From NCBI RefSeq assembly GCF_009763255.1, contig NZ_WSJB01000019.1:62001-126000 (forward strand): DNA of 64,000 nucleotides. The letters are read 5' to 3'. This stretch comes from Bordetella sp. 02P26C-1. Its GTDB lineage: Bacteria > Pseudomonadota > Gammaproteobacteria > Burkholderiales > Burkholderiaceae_B. The position numbers and the translations under genes are program-made. Every line of letters begins with the position of its first letter. The stretch's first letter is position 1. Positions 48,707-57,466 of the stretch are shown piece by piece. The notes beneath the pieces were generated by a model. It saw nothing but the letters and a program-made list of their open reading frames with translations, did not search any database and was not told where the DNA came from.

Positions 48707-48937
48707 TCAGCGAGAGCCGCTGGCCCCGAAGCCGCCACCCGAAGATTTTGGCTGTTGAGCCTGCTCGTCCTCTTGCGCCTCGAAGAGCACGCCGCCGACG
48801 GCTGCCACCAGGATCATCAACCCGGTACCCAGCGCCCAGGACAGATACCAGGGGCCATAATCGCCCAGCAACACCCCCAGCACAATCGCGACCACGGCCA
48901 ATACGAAGCTCAGACCGAATTTAAAAAGTAGCTTCAT
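48707..48937 (-). CDS. CydX-like small subunit of cytochrome bd oxidase with an extra membrane helix
   Basis: 76 residues. A first helix (about 5-26, FGLSFVLAVVAIVLGVLLG) is followed by GPWYLSWALGTGLMILVAAVG, which resembles CydX (MWYFAWILG...) in both order and spacing of the W/Y and G residues. The C-terminus is hydrophilic and Gly/Ser-rich (GGGFGASGSR). CydX is normally 30-40 residues with one helix, so this one carries an additional N-terminal helix. The ATG at 48937 has GAGGAAA upstream and lies ten bases after cydB. The terminator at 48647 follows, so it is the last gene of the operon. Confidence 0.65.
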   Translation of the reverse strand: MKLLFKFGLSFVLAVVAIVLGVLLGDYGPWYLSWALGTGLMILVAAVGGVLFEAQEDEQAQQPKSSGGGFGASGSR

Positions 48938-48947
48938 CGTTGTTTCC

Positions 48948-50081
48948 TCAATACGCGTGTTCGTTGGATTCGACGCTCTTGGAGTCGACCTTGCCACGCA
49001 TCACCCAGAAAGCCCAGCTGGTGTAGGTGAGGATCAGCGGGATATAGATGATGGTAAAGCCGAGCATCCAGCCTTGCGTGAGCGTGCTGGCGCCCGAATT
49101 CCATACCGTCAGGCTATGCGACGGGTTGGTCACCGACGGCATGATGAAGGGGAACATCGCCGCGCCCGCGGTAGCCAGCACGCCGATCCAGGTCAGCGCA
49201 CCGAGCCACCAGGCGGCCAGACGACGATTCATGCGCGTGGCGATCAGACCCAGCACCATGGCGGCCAAGGCAATGATGGGCAGGGCCCACAGCACCGGAT
49301 GCGCCGCAAAGTTATCGAGCAAGCCGCCGGCCGTGCGTTCCACCACCTGATGCAGCGGGGTCTGCGGCACGCCGTCGCCGGGGTACTTGACCAGACGATA
49401 ACCGTCCAGCTGAGATGCCCAGAATCCACCCACCACAAAAAGCACCAGGAACACGATGCCGCCCAGCGTCGAGGCGTTGCGCGCGCGATGCGCCAAGCCC
49501 CATTCGCCGCTACGCATCAGGATATTGCCGCCCATATAGATCGACAGCGACAGCGAGGTCAGGCCACACAGGATCGCAAACGGGTTCAACAGTTCCCAGA
49601 AGCTACCGGTGTAGTAGGACGTCATTCTCCAGTCGAAATGGAACGGCACGCCCTGCAGCACGTTACCGATCGCCGCGCCGTAGATGATCATCGGCACGCA
49701 GCCCGAGACAAACAGCGTCCAGTCCCAGGCATTGCGCCAGCGGGCGACCGAGATCTTGCTGCGATACTCGAAACCCAGCGGCCGCACGATCATGCTCCAT
49801 AGCAGCACGAGCATGACGATGTAAAAGCCGGAGAAGGCCGTGGCGTAGACCAGCGGCCACGCGGCAAAGATCGCGCCGCCACCCAGGATGAACCACACCT
49901 GATTGCCGTCCCAGTGCGGGCCAATGATGTTGAGCGCCACGCGGCGGTCTTCGTCGGTGCGACCGACGAATCGCAGCAGCGTGCCCACGCCCATATCCAT
50001 ACCGACCATGATGGCCAGCCCCATCAGCAGCACGCCAAGCAGCAGCCACCAGATCAGCGTAAAGACCAATGAAAGTTCCAT
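48948..50081 (-). CDS. cydB: Cytochrome bd ubiquinol oxidase subunit II
   Basis: 377 residues, about eight helices. Start MELSLVFTLIWWLLLGVLLMG, then the family segment GRTDEDRRVALNIIGPHWDGNQVWF, and RNASTLGGIVFLV later. It supports CydA in the high-affinity oxygen reductase. The ATG at 50081 lies four bases after the cydA stop (50086), whereas a longer frame to 50177 would overlap cydA. Operon order cydA-cydB-cydX-like. Confidence 0.94.
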   Translation of the reverse strand: MELSLVFTLIWWLLLGVLLMGLAIMVGMDMGVGTLLRFVGRTDEDRRVALNIIGPHWDGNQVWFILGGGAIFAAWPLVYATAFSGFYIVMLVLLWSMIVRPLGFEYRSKISVARWRNAWDWTLFVSGCVPMIIYGAAIGNVLQGVPFHFDWRMTSYYTGSFWELLNPFAILCGLTSLSLSIYMGGNILMRSGEWGLAHRARNASTLGGIVFLVLFVVGGFWASQLDGYRLVKYPGDGVPQTPLHQVVERTAGGLLDNFAAHPVLWALPIIALAAMVLGLIATRMNRRLAAWWLGALTWIGVLATAGAAMFPFIMPSVTNPSHSLTVWNSGASTLTQGWMLGFTIIYIPLILTYTSWAFWVMRGKVDSKSVESNEHAY

Positions 50082-50085
50082 GTGT

Positions 50086-51672
50086 TTAGCTCCGGACAGT
50101 CGTAGTGGCAGGGCCAAAGGCGGGGGCGGGCGTGTGATGGCCGTCCTCGGAGTCATCGGGACCCTTGCGGATGGCACGCAGCATCAGGAACATCTCGATC
50201 ACGATGAAAATCGTATAGAGCAGCACAAAGCCTACGATCGAGAACACCATGTAGCTCACGCTATGCGTGGAGGCGGACAGCCAGGTCGGCAGCACCTCGT
50301 ACACGGTCCACGGCTGACGGCCGACTTCCGCCACGATCCAGCCCGCCTCGCAGGCGATGAAGGGCACAGGGATCATCCATACGCAGAACTTCAGGAAACG
50401 CTTGCGATCCTGCACCTTGTTGGTCAGCGTATAGACCGTGGCCAACACAAAGAACGCGAGCATCAGCAGACCCGCGGCCACCATGATGCGGAACGACCAG
50501 AACACCAGCCAGACTTCCGGAATCGTGTCTTTGGCCGCGCGCGCGATATCGGCGTCCGTGACGCGCGTCACGTCGCCTTCGGGGGCATAGCGTTGCACGA
50601 GGAACCCGTAGCCGATATCGGCCTTGTGTTTCTCGAACTGAGCCAGGGCCTCTTGATCGTGCGGATTGGCGCTCAGGCGTTCCATCGCTTGAACGGCGGG
50701 GATGCCGTTACGGATGCGCACCTTGGCCTGCTCTTGCAGCACATCGGCGGCCGGCAGCGTGCCATCCAGCGAGTGGGTAACCAGGATCGACAGCGCCGCC
50801 GGCACCTGGATTTCGAAGATGTTGCGCTCTTCGCTTTGCGACGGAATCGCGATGGCGTTAAAGGCCATCGGCGCTTTTTCCGAGGTCCACAGGGCTTCCA
50901 TCGCGACCAGCTTGGTCGGTTGAGTATGCGCACCCACATAACCCAGCGCATCGCCCAGCGTCAGCACGCCCGCGGTGCCCAGCACGCCAAACAGCGCCGC
51001 GACACGGAACGAGCGGCGCGCCAGTTGCACGTGACGGTTGCGCAGCATGTAGAAGGCGCTCACGCCACACACAAAGATCGCGGCGGTCACGTAACCGGCC
51101 AGCACGGTGTGCACGAACTTGGCCTGCGCGTCGGGGTTGAAGAACAGCGCGCCAAAGTTATCCAGCTCCATTCGCATCGTGATGGGGTTGAACTCCGCGC
51201 CCTGAGGATGCTGCATGAACGAGTTGGCCACCAGAATCCACAGCGCCGACAAGTTGCTGCCGATCGCCACGAGGAAGGTCACCACCAAATGCTGCACCTT
51301 GCTCAGACGATCCCAGCCGAACACCATCAGCCCGACAAACGTCGATTCCATGAAGAACGCCATCAGGCCTTCCACGGCGAGCAGCGTACCGAAGGTATCG
51401 CCCACAAAGCTGGAATAGAACGACCAGTTCATCCCGAACTGGAATTCCATGGTCAGACCCGTGGCCACGCCGAGCGCGAAGTTGATCAGCAGCAGCTTGC
51501 CCCAGAACTGGGCCATCTGCTTGTAGATCAGCTTGCCGGTGGTCACGTAGACCGTCTCCATCGTGGCGATGATGAAAGACAGGCCCAACGTCAATGGTAC
51601 GAACAGAAAATGGTAGAGCGCCGTCGCCGCGAATTGGTAACGCGATAAATCGACGACTAAATCATCAACCAT
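50086..51672 (-). CDS. cydA: Cytochrome bd ubiquinol oxidase subunit I
   Basis: 528 residues, about nine helices; holds hemes b558, b595 and d and oxidises ubiquinol. His21 (LYHFLFVPLTLG) matches the heme b595 ligand, GRQPW the quinol-site region, and KAPMAFNAIAIPSQSEERN lies in the Q-loop. Length corresponds to the short or medium Q-loop type. AGGAAA precedes the ATG at 51672. First gene of the cyd operon; a small lipoprotein gene lies upstream on the same strand. Confidence 0.95.
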   Translation of the reverse strand: MVDDLVVDLSRYQFAATALYHFLFVPLTLGLSFIIATMETVYVTTGKLIYKQMAQFWGKLLLINFALGVATGLTMEFQFGMNWSFYSSFVGDTFGTLLAVEGLMAFFMESTFVGLMVFGWDRLSKVQHLVVTFLVAIGSNLSALWILVANSFMQHPQGAEFNPITMRMELDNFGALFFNPDAQAKFVHTVLAGYVTAAIFVCGVSAFYMLRNRHVQLARRSFRVAALFGVLGTAGVLTLGDALGYVGAHTQPTKLVAMEALWTSEKAPMAFNAIAIPSQSEERNIFEIQVPAALSILVTHSLDGTLPAADVLQEQAKVRIRNGIPAVQAMERLSANPHDQEALAQFEKHKADIGYGFLVQRYAPEGDVTRVTDADIARAAKDTIPEVWLVFWSFRIMVAAGLLMLAFFVLATVYTLTNKVQDRKRFLKFCVWMIPVPFIACEAGWIVAEVGRQPWTVYEVLPTWLSASTHSVSYMVFSIVGFVLLYTIFIVIEMFLMLRAIRKGPDDSEDGHHTPAPAFGPATTTVRS

Positions 51673-51778
51673 GGCAGTTTCCTAGTGATATGAGAGAAAT
51701 CGGAATCGTTGGGGAAGTGTTGGTCCGCAGGCGCGAGCCGGCGCTGCGGCAGGCCGCTTTGGCGCGGTGTGCAGGTGA

Positions 51779-51964
51779 TCAACGACCGGGTGAAGCGGTG
51801 TCTTTTAGACTATCCGGTCCGCAATGTCGTTGACCATTGTCAAATGTGCAGGTCACGCCGGGCATATTCTCGAGATCTTTTGCCAGTTGTTCGTCGCGGG
51901 CGGTGCAGCCGGCCGCAGCCGTCACCAGCATCGCGCCGGATAGCAGAGTCGGGATGAATTTCAT
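51779..51964 (-). CDS. Small putative lipoprotein
   Basis: 61 residues. The N-terminus MKFIPTLLSGAMLVTAAAGC looks like a lipoprotein signal with Cys20 as the acylated residue (AAGC instead of the usual LxGC, so the fit is moderate). Two more cysteines (VTCTFDNGQRHC) could form a disulfide. GAGAAC lies just upstream of the ATG. It lies alone between the cyd operon and the cytochrome c gene, on the same strand as both. No function is known. Confidence 0.6.
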   Translation of the reverse strand: MKFIPTLLSGAMLVTAAAGCTARDEQLAKDLENMPGVTCTFDNGQRHCGPDSLKDTASPGR

Positions 51965-52044
51965 AAAGTTCTCGTTACGCGTTTGTAGGTGTTATGGTTT
52001 CGCGGCGGGGGTGATCACGCCCAATCGATTAAACGGTTTAACCA

Positions 52045-53343
52045 TCATTGCCGGGTTCCCAGCGCTCGCACTTCCTCGGCTTTGACGTCTTTATCCTGGC
52101 CGCCCCATTGGGCTCGCATCCAAGTGGCCAGTCCGGCGATTTCCTCGTCGCTCAGGCGCTTTTCGAATCCGGGCATGGCGTACATGCGTTGATTGCCAGA
52201 GAATGTCTGCGTCTCTATGCCGTGCAGCACGACGGTCAATAGATTCGCCGGGCTATCCATCATTACCGTGGCATTGCCCTTCATTGGCGGCGCGACGTTC
52301 GGAATGCCTTCGCCCTGCATGCCATGGCAACCCGCGCAGGCGGAAATATACGCGTGACGGCCTGGTTGCAGCGCGGCGTCCGAGGCGCGCGGCAGCGGCT
52401 CAGGCCCCGGGGCGGGCGTCAGCAGCTTGCCCTGCCTGTCGGTCATCAGATACGTCGCAATGGCGTCTACATCCGCGGTTTGCATAGCGCTGGTCGAGAA
52501 ATGCACCACGGTGTACATGCCACCGAACGCGGTACCCTGGGCAGATATCCCGGTTTGTAGATACTGGCTCAGCGATTTGGCGTCGAATCCGCGCTGCGCC
52601 AGCATCTCGGCCGTAATGTTGGGAACGACCAGCCCATCGATGACGTTGCCGCCTTCCAGAGACCGGGAGAAATCGTTGCCCATCGTCTCCGTAAGCGGGG
52701 TATGGCATGCGCCGCAATGCCCCAGGCCCTCGACAAGATAGCCGCCGCGCAGCCATTGTTCCGATGCGCCCTCGCGTGCGGGGGGCTGGCGATCCGGGAA
52801 ATTGATCAAGGTCCAGAAATTCATGAAGGGCCGCACCGGGAATTCGAACACCCCGGTGTTCGGGACGTTCGGCTCTGCGATGGGCGGCAAGCTCATGAAA
52901 TACGCATACAGCGCATCAATGTCTTCGGGACGCGTCATGTGCGTGAAGACAAACGGCATGGCGGGATAAAGGTTGCGTCCGCCGGGCGCGATACCGTCGC
53001 GCAGCACGCGATGGAAATCTGCGCGCGTGTAGTTACCGATCCCGTAGGTGGTGTCGGGGGTGATGTTGGTGGAGTGCAGGGTGCCAAACGGCGTGTCCAG
53101 CGGCACGCCGCCCGAGGCTCTGGGCCCTTGCGGCTTGGAGTGGCAACCAAAGCAATCCCCAGCCAGTGCAAGTTCGCGTCCACGTGGCAGCAATTCTCGC
53201 TTCTGGTCCTCGGTCAACGGTTGGTCGACCCCTGGCGCCACGCTGGAGGTTCGGAACGCTCCAAGCAAAACGGCCAGCGTCGCTACGATAAGCACCGCCA
53301 GAATGATAAGAATCGTATTGCGCAAGCCGCGACGTTTCATCAT
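52045..53343 (-). CDS. Membrane-anchored triheme cytochrome c
   Basis: 432 residues with three CxxCH sites: CFGCH (64-68), CGACH (210-214) and CAGCH (336-340), each heading a class I cytochrome domain. An N-terminal helix (about 8-30) anchors it with the hemes on the periplasmic side. This build is that of the cytochrome subunit of membrane alcohol or aldehyde dehydrogenases. It follows the [2Fe-2S] gene by eight bases and takes electrons from the molybdenum enzyme to the respiratory chain. ATG at 53343 (a second ATG follows directly at 53340). Confidence 0.9.
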   Translation of the reverse strand: MMKRRGLRNTILIILAVLIVATLAVLLGAFRTSSVAPGVDQPLTEDQKRELLPRGRELALAGDCFGCHSKPQGPRASGGVPLDTPFGTLHSTNITPDTTYGIGNYTRADFHRVLRDGIAPGGRNLYPAMPFVFTHMTRPEDIDALYAYFMSLPPIAEPNVPNTGVFEFPVRPFMNFWTLINFPDRQPPAREGASEQWLRGGYLVEGLGHCGACHTPLTETMGNDFSRSLEGGNVIDGLVVPNITAEMLAQRGFDAKSLSQYLQTGISAQGTAFGGMYTVVHFSTSAMQTADVDAIATYLMTDRQGKLLTPAPGPEPLPRASDAALQPGRHAYISACAGCHGMQGEGIPNVAPPMKGNATVMMDSPANLLTVVLHGIETQTFSGNQRMYAMPGFEKRLSDEEIAGLATWMRAQWGGQDKDVKAEEVRALGTRQ

Positions 53344-53351
53344 CGTCTCCC

Positions 53352-53897
53352 TCAGTCGATGACGCAGCCGGGCGTTTTCAACGCCACGTCCTGCACCGCC
53401 TGGTAATAGCGCACGTAGCCGGTGCAGCGGCAGATATGGTCGTTCAAGGCGTCCTCGATGCGGCTTTGCAGGTCGGCGCGTTTGACCGGTTGGCGCTTGA
53501 GGGTCTCAATGAACACCGTGGCGGCGGCCACGAACCCCGGCGTGCAGTAGCCGCACTGGAAGGAAAAGTGCTCGATAAAGGCTTGCTGCACGGGCGTGAG
53601 CTCGCGCACTTTGCCGTTTTCATCCCGCTTGGCCTGGCCTTCAATGGTGATCAGCGTTTTGCCATTGAAGAAATGGGCGTCGAAAATACAGGTTCGGGAT
53701 TCGATCGGCGGGCCGTCCGGCTGAATCTCCATGATCGTACAGGCGTGGCAAATGCCCTGACCGCAGCCGAAGCGGGTGCCGGTCAGGTTCAGATGTTCGT
53801 GCAGGAAATCGATCATCGGCAGACCGACCGGGACATCCACGGGCCCGACTTTCTGGCCATTGATCGTGAGAGACAGGGGCCGTTTTTCGAGGCTCAT
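53352..53897 (-). CDS. [2Fe-2S] subunit of molybdenum hydroxylase
   Basis: 181 residues. N-terminal plant-type ferredoxin domain with FGCGQGICHACTI (Cys45, 50, 53) and Cys70; the second, helical domain has FQCGYCTPGF and the HICRCTGYVRY stretch. Both clusters are thus complete. In most relatives the residue after the second cysteine of the first motif is Gly (CGxGxCGxC); here it is His. Its start overlaps the large-subunit stop by four bases (ATGA). Belongs to the IorA/NicA-type group that pairs with a large subunit lacking FAD. Confidence 0.92.
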   Translation of the reverse strand: MSLEKRPLSLTINGQKVGPVDVPVGLPMIDFLHEHLNLTGTRFGCGQGICHACTIMEIQPDGPPIESRTCIFDAHFFNGKTLITIEGQAKRDENGKVRELTPVQQAFIEHFSFQCGYCTPGFVAAATVFIETLKRQPVKRADLQSRIEDALNDHICRCTGYVRYYQAVQDVALKTPGCVID

Positions 53898-56827
53898 AGC
53901 GTCATCGCCTTTTTGATTTTGGTGGGCGTCACGGGCAGGTGATAGAACCGCTGCCCGGTCGCGTGGGTGATCGCATTGCCAATGGCCGCGACCACCGGAA
54001 TCATCACCACCTCAGCCAGCCCTTTGGGCGGCGAAGTCTGAGTGAGAGGCTCCAGATATTCCGCCGTCTGTGTCCACACCGCCACGTCTTTGGCGCGCGG
54101 CAGCGTATAGCGGTTGAAGTTCCACGTCCCGTTGCCGGGGCCATCGCCATACAACGGCAGATCTTCCATGAGGGCATGGCCAATACCCATGGCCACGCCG
54201 CCTTGCTGCTGGCCCGACACGAGTGCTGGCACCACGACGTTGCCCGGGTCGAGCAAACTGTGGTGGCTCATCACCTCCACGGCGCCCGTGAACGTGTTCA
54301 CGTTGACTTCCACCAGACAGGCGGCCGGCGTGTAGGTCGTGACGCCCGCGTTATTACGCTGCACCGGCGGAAAATGCACCGCGCTGCGTTCAATAAAGTC
54401 GTAACCGCCGGTTTGCATGCGCGCTTTCAGCGTGGCCGGCGCACCGTCGCCGTAACGCACGGCCAACGCGTCGACCGGCAGTGTTTTCATGCCGATGCCC
54501 GGGATGTCGAAGTCCGCGCGCGCCCATTCCCAGCGGCTGAAGCAGTGCACCGCCACGCCGGTGATCAGGCCCATCTCGTGCGCTTTGCGGGCAATGTCTT
54601 CGAAAGGGATCGTGGCCATGCCGCCGCCACCGATGCCGCCGGGCACCGCGCGCAGATCTTTGGCCGTCATGTAGCCGCTGGCCAACTGTCCACCGGCCGG
54701 GCCGCTGCTCCAGATGGCGCGCGCGGCGGGCCAGATCGTGTTTTCGAGCAGGAACTGGGCCGCCTGGCGGGTGCCGAAGCCAATGAAATAAACGCTATTG
54801 GAGGCGCTCATCGCCGGCAGTATGTAGGGCACCCAGTACGGATCGCGCGCCAGTTCGTCCTGCTGTTGCTGCGTGATGGTAAACGGCTCGAAATTGCTCT
54901 TGAGCGGCAGCTGTTGGAAATCCGTCTCGCCAAAGATCGCCACGTCTGGCGCTTTGCCGAGCAGGCGCTGCACCATGACTTGTTGCGCCGTTGTCGCCCC
55001 GGTGCCGATTTCTTGCACGCAGTGGCGCATCGTCAGTTTGCCGTTGGTGTCGAACTCCAGCACCAGGGCCGTCGTGTCGGCGCCGGTGCCATAGTCCTTC
55101 TGAACCTGCGCAAAGCCTACGCCATAGCGTCGCCCGGGGTTGGCGGCTTCGTATTTGACCTTGGCTTGCTCGCGGTTCTGCCACAGCGGGTGCCGGGCGG
55201 CGCGTTCCAGCATCTCCACGTTGCGCGGGTCGCCCAGTTGCACGGCGCCTTGCGTGTTCGCATCGCCGGCCCGCAGGGCATTGCGGCGGCGCAGCTCGAT
55301 AGGGTCGATACCCAGTTCGGCCGCCGCTTCATCGACCAGCAGCTCCGTGATCGACATGGCCTGGATCGTGCCATAACCACGCATCGAGCCGGCCTCGACC
55401 GCGGCCGTGGCGATCGCCGCGGTCGCCAGATCGGATTTGGGGAAGTAATAAATCGACTGTGCGGCCGTCGCGGCGACCTGCGCGACCGAGAACGAGAAGT
55501 TCGCGCGCCCGCCGCCATTGCAGTTATAGAAGCCTTTCAGAATCTCGAATTTGCCCGTGGCGCGGTCCGCAACCAGCGTGATATCGACCTCGATGCTGTG
55601 GCGCTTCATGCCCAGCTGGAACTGCTCGTAGCGATCATTGGCCAGCCGCACCGGCGCGCCCTCGCCGTAAAAACAGGCGGCGATGGTGTAGAACGGAAAG
55701 ATCGAGTGGTCCTTGGACCCGTAGCCTACCGTCGTGCCAGACAGGATCTCGATTCGTTCAACCGGAAAGCGGGCATTGTCCTTGACCATGTAGGCGGCCA
55801 CGCGCGCCACTTCATAGGGCGACTGCGCCGCGATCAGCACGTGCAGCGTGCGCGTGGCGGCGTCGTACCAGGCGTTGCCGTTATCCGGCTCCATGGCACT
55901 GGGGTCGATCGACTGCGAAAAGCCTTGGCGATGGAGGACGAGTTTTGACGGGTCTTTCCGGGCGGCTTCGATCTGCGCTTCGATATCCTTTGCCGCCGCC
56001 ATGCCGCGTTTCATGGGCTCGTAGGTTTCCCGGGCCACTTGCTCCGCATCGCGTACCGCGCCGCCGCCGCGATGCGGCAGCATGACCGAGCGCGGCACGA
56101 ACATGCCGCCGGCAGCGGGTTCGGGCCAAGTCGGCGTGTCACCGTCGAAATTGCCCCAGATCACCGCGTCCTGCATCGGCGAGAAGGCGGCGGAGTCATC
56201 GGGTGCCGCACCACCCACGCGCACATAGCGCGCCGCCCCGTAGTTTGGCGGGGGTTTCAAGCCGGTGTATTGCCCATACTTGACCGCGCTTTGCTCGAAA
56301 CGCAAGCGCCGCTTAGCCGCTTCATAGCGATCCGCGTCGTGATAGATCAACAACGCAACGGGATGGCCGTAGAGTGGGGCGGTCTTGCCTCGTGGCAGCA
56401 GGAAGTACTCGCCATAAAACCCCTGACCCAGGTCTGCGGGCTGAGGCACGCTGACCTGGTCGCGCTCCATGTCCTCGTAGCGGACGACGCGGTCAGGCTG
56501 CAGATCGGGCCCCAAGACGGAAAGGTCGATGTCCTCGAACGCATGCTCGACATCGGTGGCTTTCAGGAAAAATCCGTGAGCCTGTTGCTCCGGCCAGCCT
56601 GGCAGATCCCGTGCTCGGAAGTCGCGAGCGAAAACCTTGTCCCCAGTGACTTTGCGGACCGCATCCCAACGGTATTTGACACTGCCGTCCGGCGCCAGCC
56701 AATCGTCGCTTTCAACGCCCGAATGGACTTCGCGAGCCTGCACGGATGGCAAACGGCCAAACATGACGGTGATCCCGCCGAACGTCCCCAGTTTGATGAA
56801 CTGTCGCCTGGTGAAACGCGTAGCCAT
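53894..56827 (-). CDS. Molybdenum hydroxylase large subunit, isoquinoline 1-oxidoreductase/aldehyde dehydrogenase type, Tat-exported
   Basis: 977 residues. Starts with a twin-arginine signal (TRRQFIKLG followed by a hydrophobic stretch), so the folded, cofactor-loaded complex is exported. Two Mo-binding domain sets follow (VRKVTGDKVFARDFRARDLPG; then TVGYGSKDHS and CVQEIGTGATTAQQVMV), ending with PPKGLAEVVMIPVVAAIGNAI. The catalytic glutamate expected in GxGE aligns with GLAE here. It is longer than IorB (about 780), as in acetic-acid-bacterial aldehyde dehydrogenases. ATG at 56827 is placed six bases after AGGAGGTG. With the 2Fe-2S and cytochrome c subunits it forms a periplasmic hydroxylase for an aldehyde or N-heterocycle. 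The cofactor can come from the moa/moe genes. Confidence 0.88.
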   Translation of the reverse strand: MATRFTRRQFIKLGTFGGITVMFGRLPSVQAREVHSGVESDDWLAPDGSVKYRWDAVRKVTGDKVFARDFRARDLPGWPEQQAHGFFLKATDVEHAFEDIDLSVLGPDLQPDRVVRYEDMERDQVSVPQPADLGQGFYGEYFLLPRGKTAPLYGHPVALLIYHDADRYEAAKRRLRFEQSAVKYGQYTGLKPPPNYGAARYVRVGGAAPDDSAAFSPMQDAVIWGNFDGDTPTWPEPAAGGMFVPRSVMLPHRGGGAVRDAEQVARETYEPMKRGMAAAKDIEAQIEAARKDPSKLVLHRQGFSQSIDPSAMEPDNGNAWYDAATRTLHVLIAAQSPYEVARVAAYMVKDNARFPVERIEILSGTTVGYGSKDHSIFPFYTIAACFYGEGAPVRLANDRYEQFQLGMKRHSIEVDITLVADRATGKFEILKGFYNCNGGGRANFSFSVAQVAATAAQSIYYFPKSDLATAAIATAAVEAGSMRGYGTIQAMSITELLVDEAAAELGIDPIELRRRNALRAGDANTQGAVQLGDPRNVEMLERAARHPLWQNREQAKVKYEAANPGRRYGVGFAQVQKDYGTGADTTALVLEFDTNGKLTMRHCVQEIGTGATTAQQVMVQRLLGKAPDVAIFGETDFQQLPLKSNFEPFTITQQQQDELARDPYWVPYILPAMSASNSVYFIGFGTRQAAQFLLENTIWPAARAIWSSGPAGGQLASGYMTAKDLRAVPGGIGGGGMATIPFEDIARKAHEMGLITGVAVHCFSRWEWARADFDIPGIGMKTLPVDALAVRYGDGAPATLKARMQTGGYDFIERSAVHFPPVQRNNAGVTTYTPAACLVEVNVNTFTGAVEVMSHHSLLDPGNVVVPALVSGQQQGGVAMGIGHALMEDLPLYGDGPGNGTWNFNRYTLPRAKDVAVWTQTAEYLEPLTQTSPPKGLAEVVMIPVVAAIGNAITHATGQRFYHLPVTPTKIKKAMTL

Positions 56828-57135
56828 GGTCACCTCCTCTCTGCGCTTTAAAACTGCACTTTCAAACGTCGAATCGACGCCTGTCCTGGCAAGTTCCGCA
56901 CGGATCCATTCAGGTACAGAGTGGCAAATTTGATCGTGCTTGCCGCAACGCGATCAAAGTGCGACTATGCCCGCGAACCGCAGCATGATCCCGCGAGGTA
57001 TCGCACATTGCCGGGCTGCCGTTTTGCAACTTCGCCGCGCGACAATTTCTCTTTTTGAATAGTAGCAAAAGATTTCGTTACGTAGAATGGTGTCACACGT
57101 TTAACGTCGGCTCATCCCACCTAAAAGGAATATGC
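56828..57135. other. 308-bp divergent spacer with an inverted repeat
   Basis: Lies between the hydroxylase start and the small secreted protein gene. The hydroxylase ribosome site AGGAGG sits at its left end. TTTGATCG (56929-56936) is complementary to CGATCAAA (56951-56958), 14 bases apart, and could be a regulator site. No RNA gene, coding stretch or known motif was found in the rest. Confidence 0.4.
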
Positions 57136-57435
57136 ATGCTTAAAAAGGCGTTTTTAGCGTTGTTTATCTACACATTGGCAGCCGGCGCGCATGCCCAGGC
57201 CCCTACCTCGGAGGAGGTCAAACAGGCCCTGTATGACAGATACGCGATCTCGCAAAGCGCCGGCCAGCTGCGTAATGCGTTACGGACCGAGGTGGCGGTG
57301 GGGCCCTGTGTGCCCCAGGGCAGCCAATACCAGTGTCAAATCGATAACAAGGCACTGGGGACGTCGATTCCGATGATTTTCGACTTCGATCCGTCCACCA
57401 AAAAGTGGAAATACGTCAGGGAAATCCGCAACTAA
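57136..57435 (+). CDS. Small secreted protein of unknown function
   Basis: 99 residues. Signal peptide MLKKAFLALFIYTLAAGAHA with cleavage after residue 20, then a 79-residue mature part with two cysteines (GPCVPQGSQYQC) that could form a disulfide, and an aromatic C-terminal part (FDFDPSTKKWKYVREI). AAAAGGA lies about nine bases before the ATG at 57136. No family is recognised. Divergent from the hydroxylase operon, which may or may not be related. Confidence 0.75.
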   Translation: MLKKAFLALFIYTLAAGAHAQAPTSEEVKQALYDRYAISQSAGQLRNALRTEVAVGPCVPQGSQYQCQIDNKALGTSIPMIFDFDPSTKKWKYVREIRN

Positions 57436-57466
57436 AGCGGGTGGGGGCGTTGACGGGCGGCGAGGG

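Noticed and set aside
53939-55948. 669-codon open frame on the plus strand inside the hydroxylase large subunit
   Set aside because: Antisense to a well-supported gene; typical GC-rich shadow with no recognisable domain.
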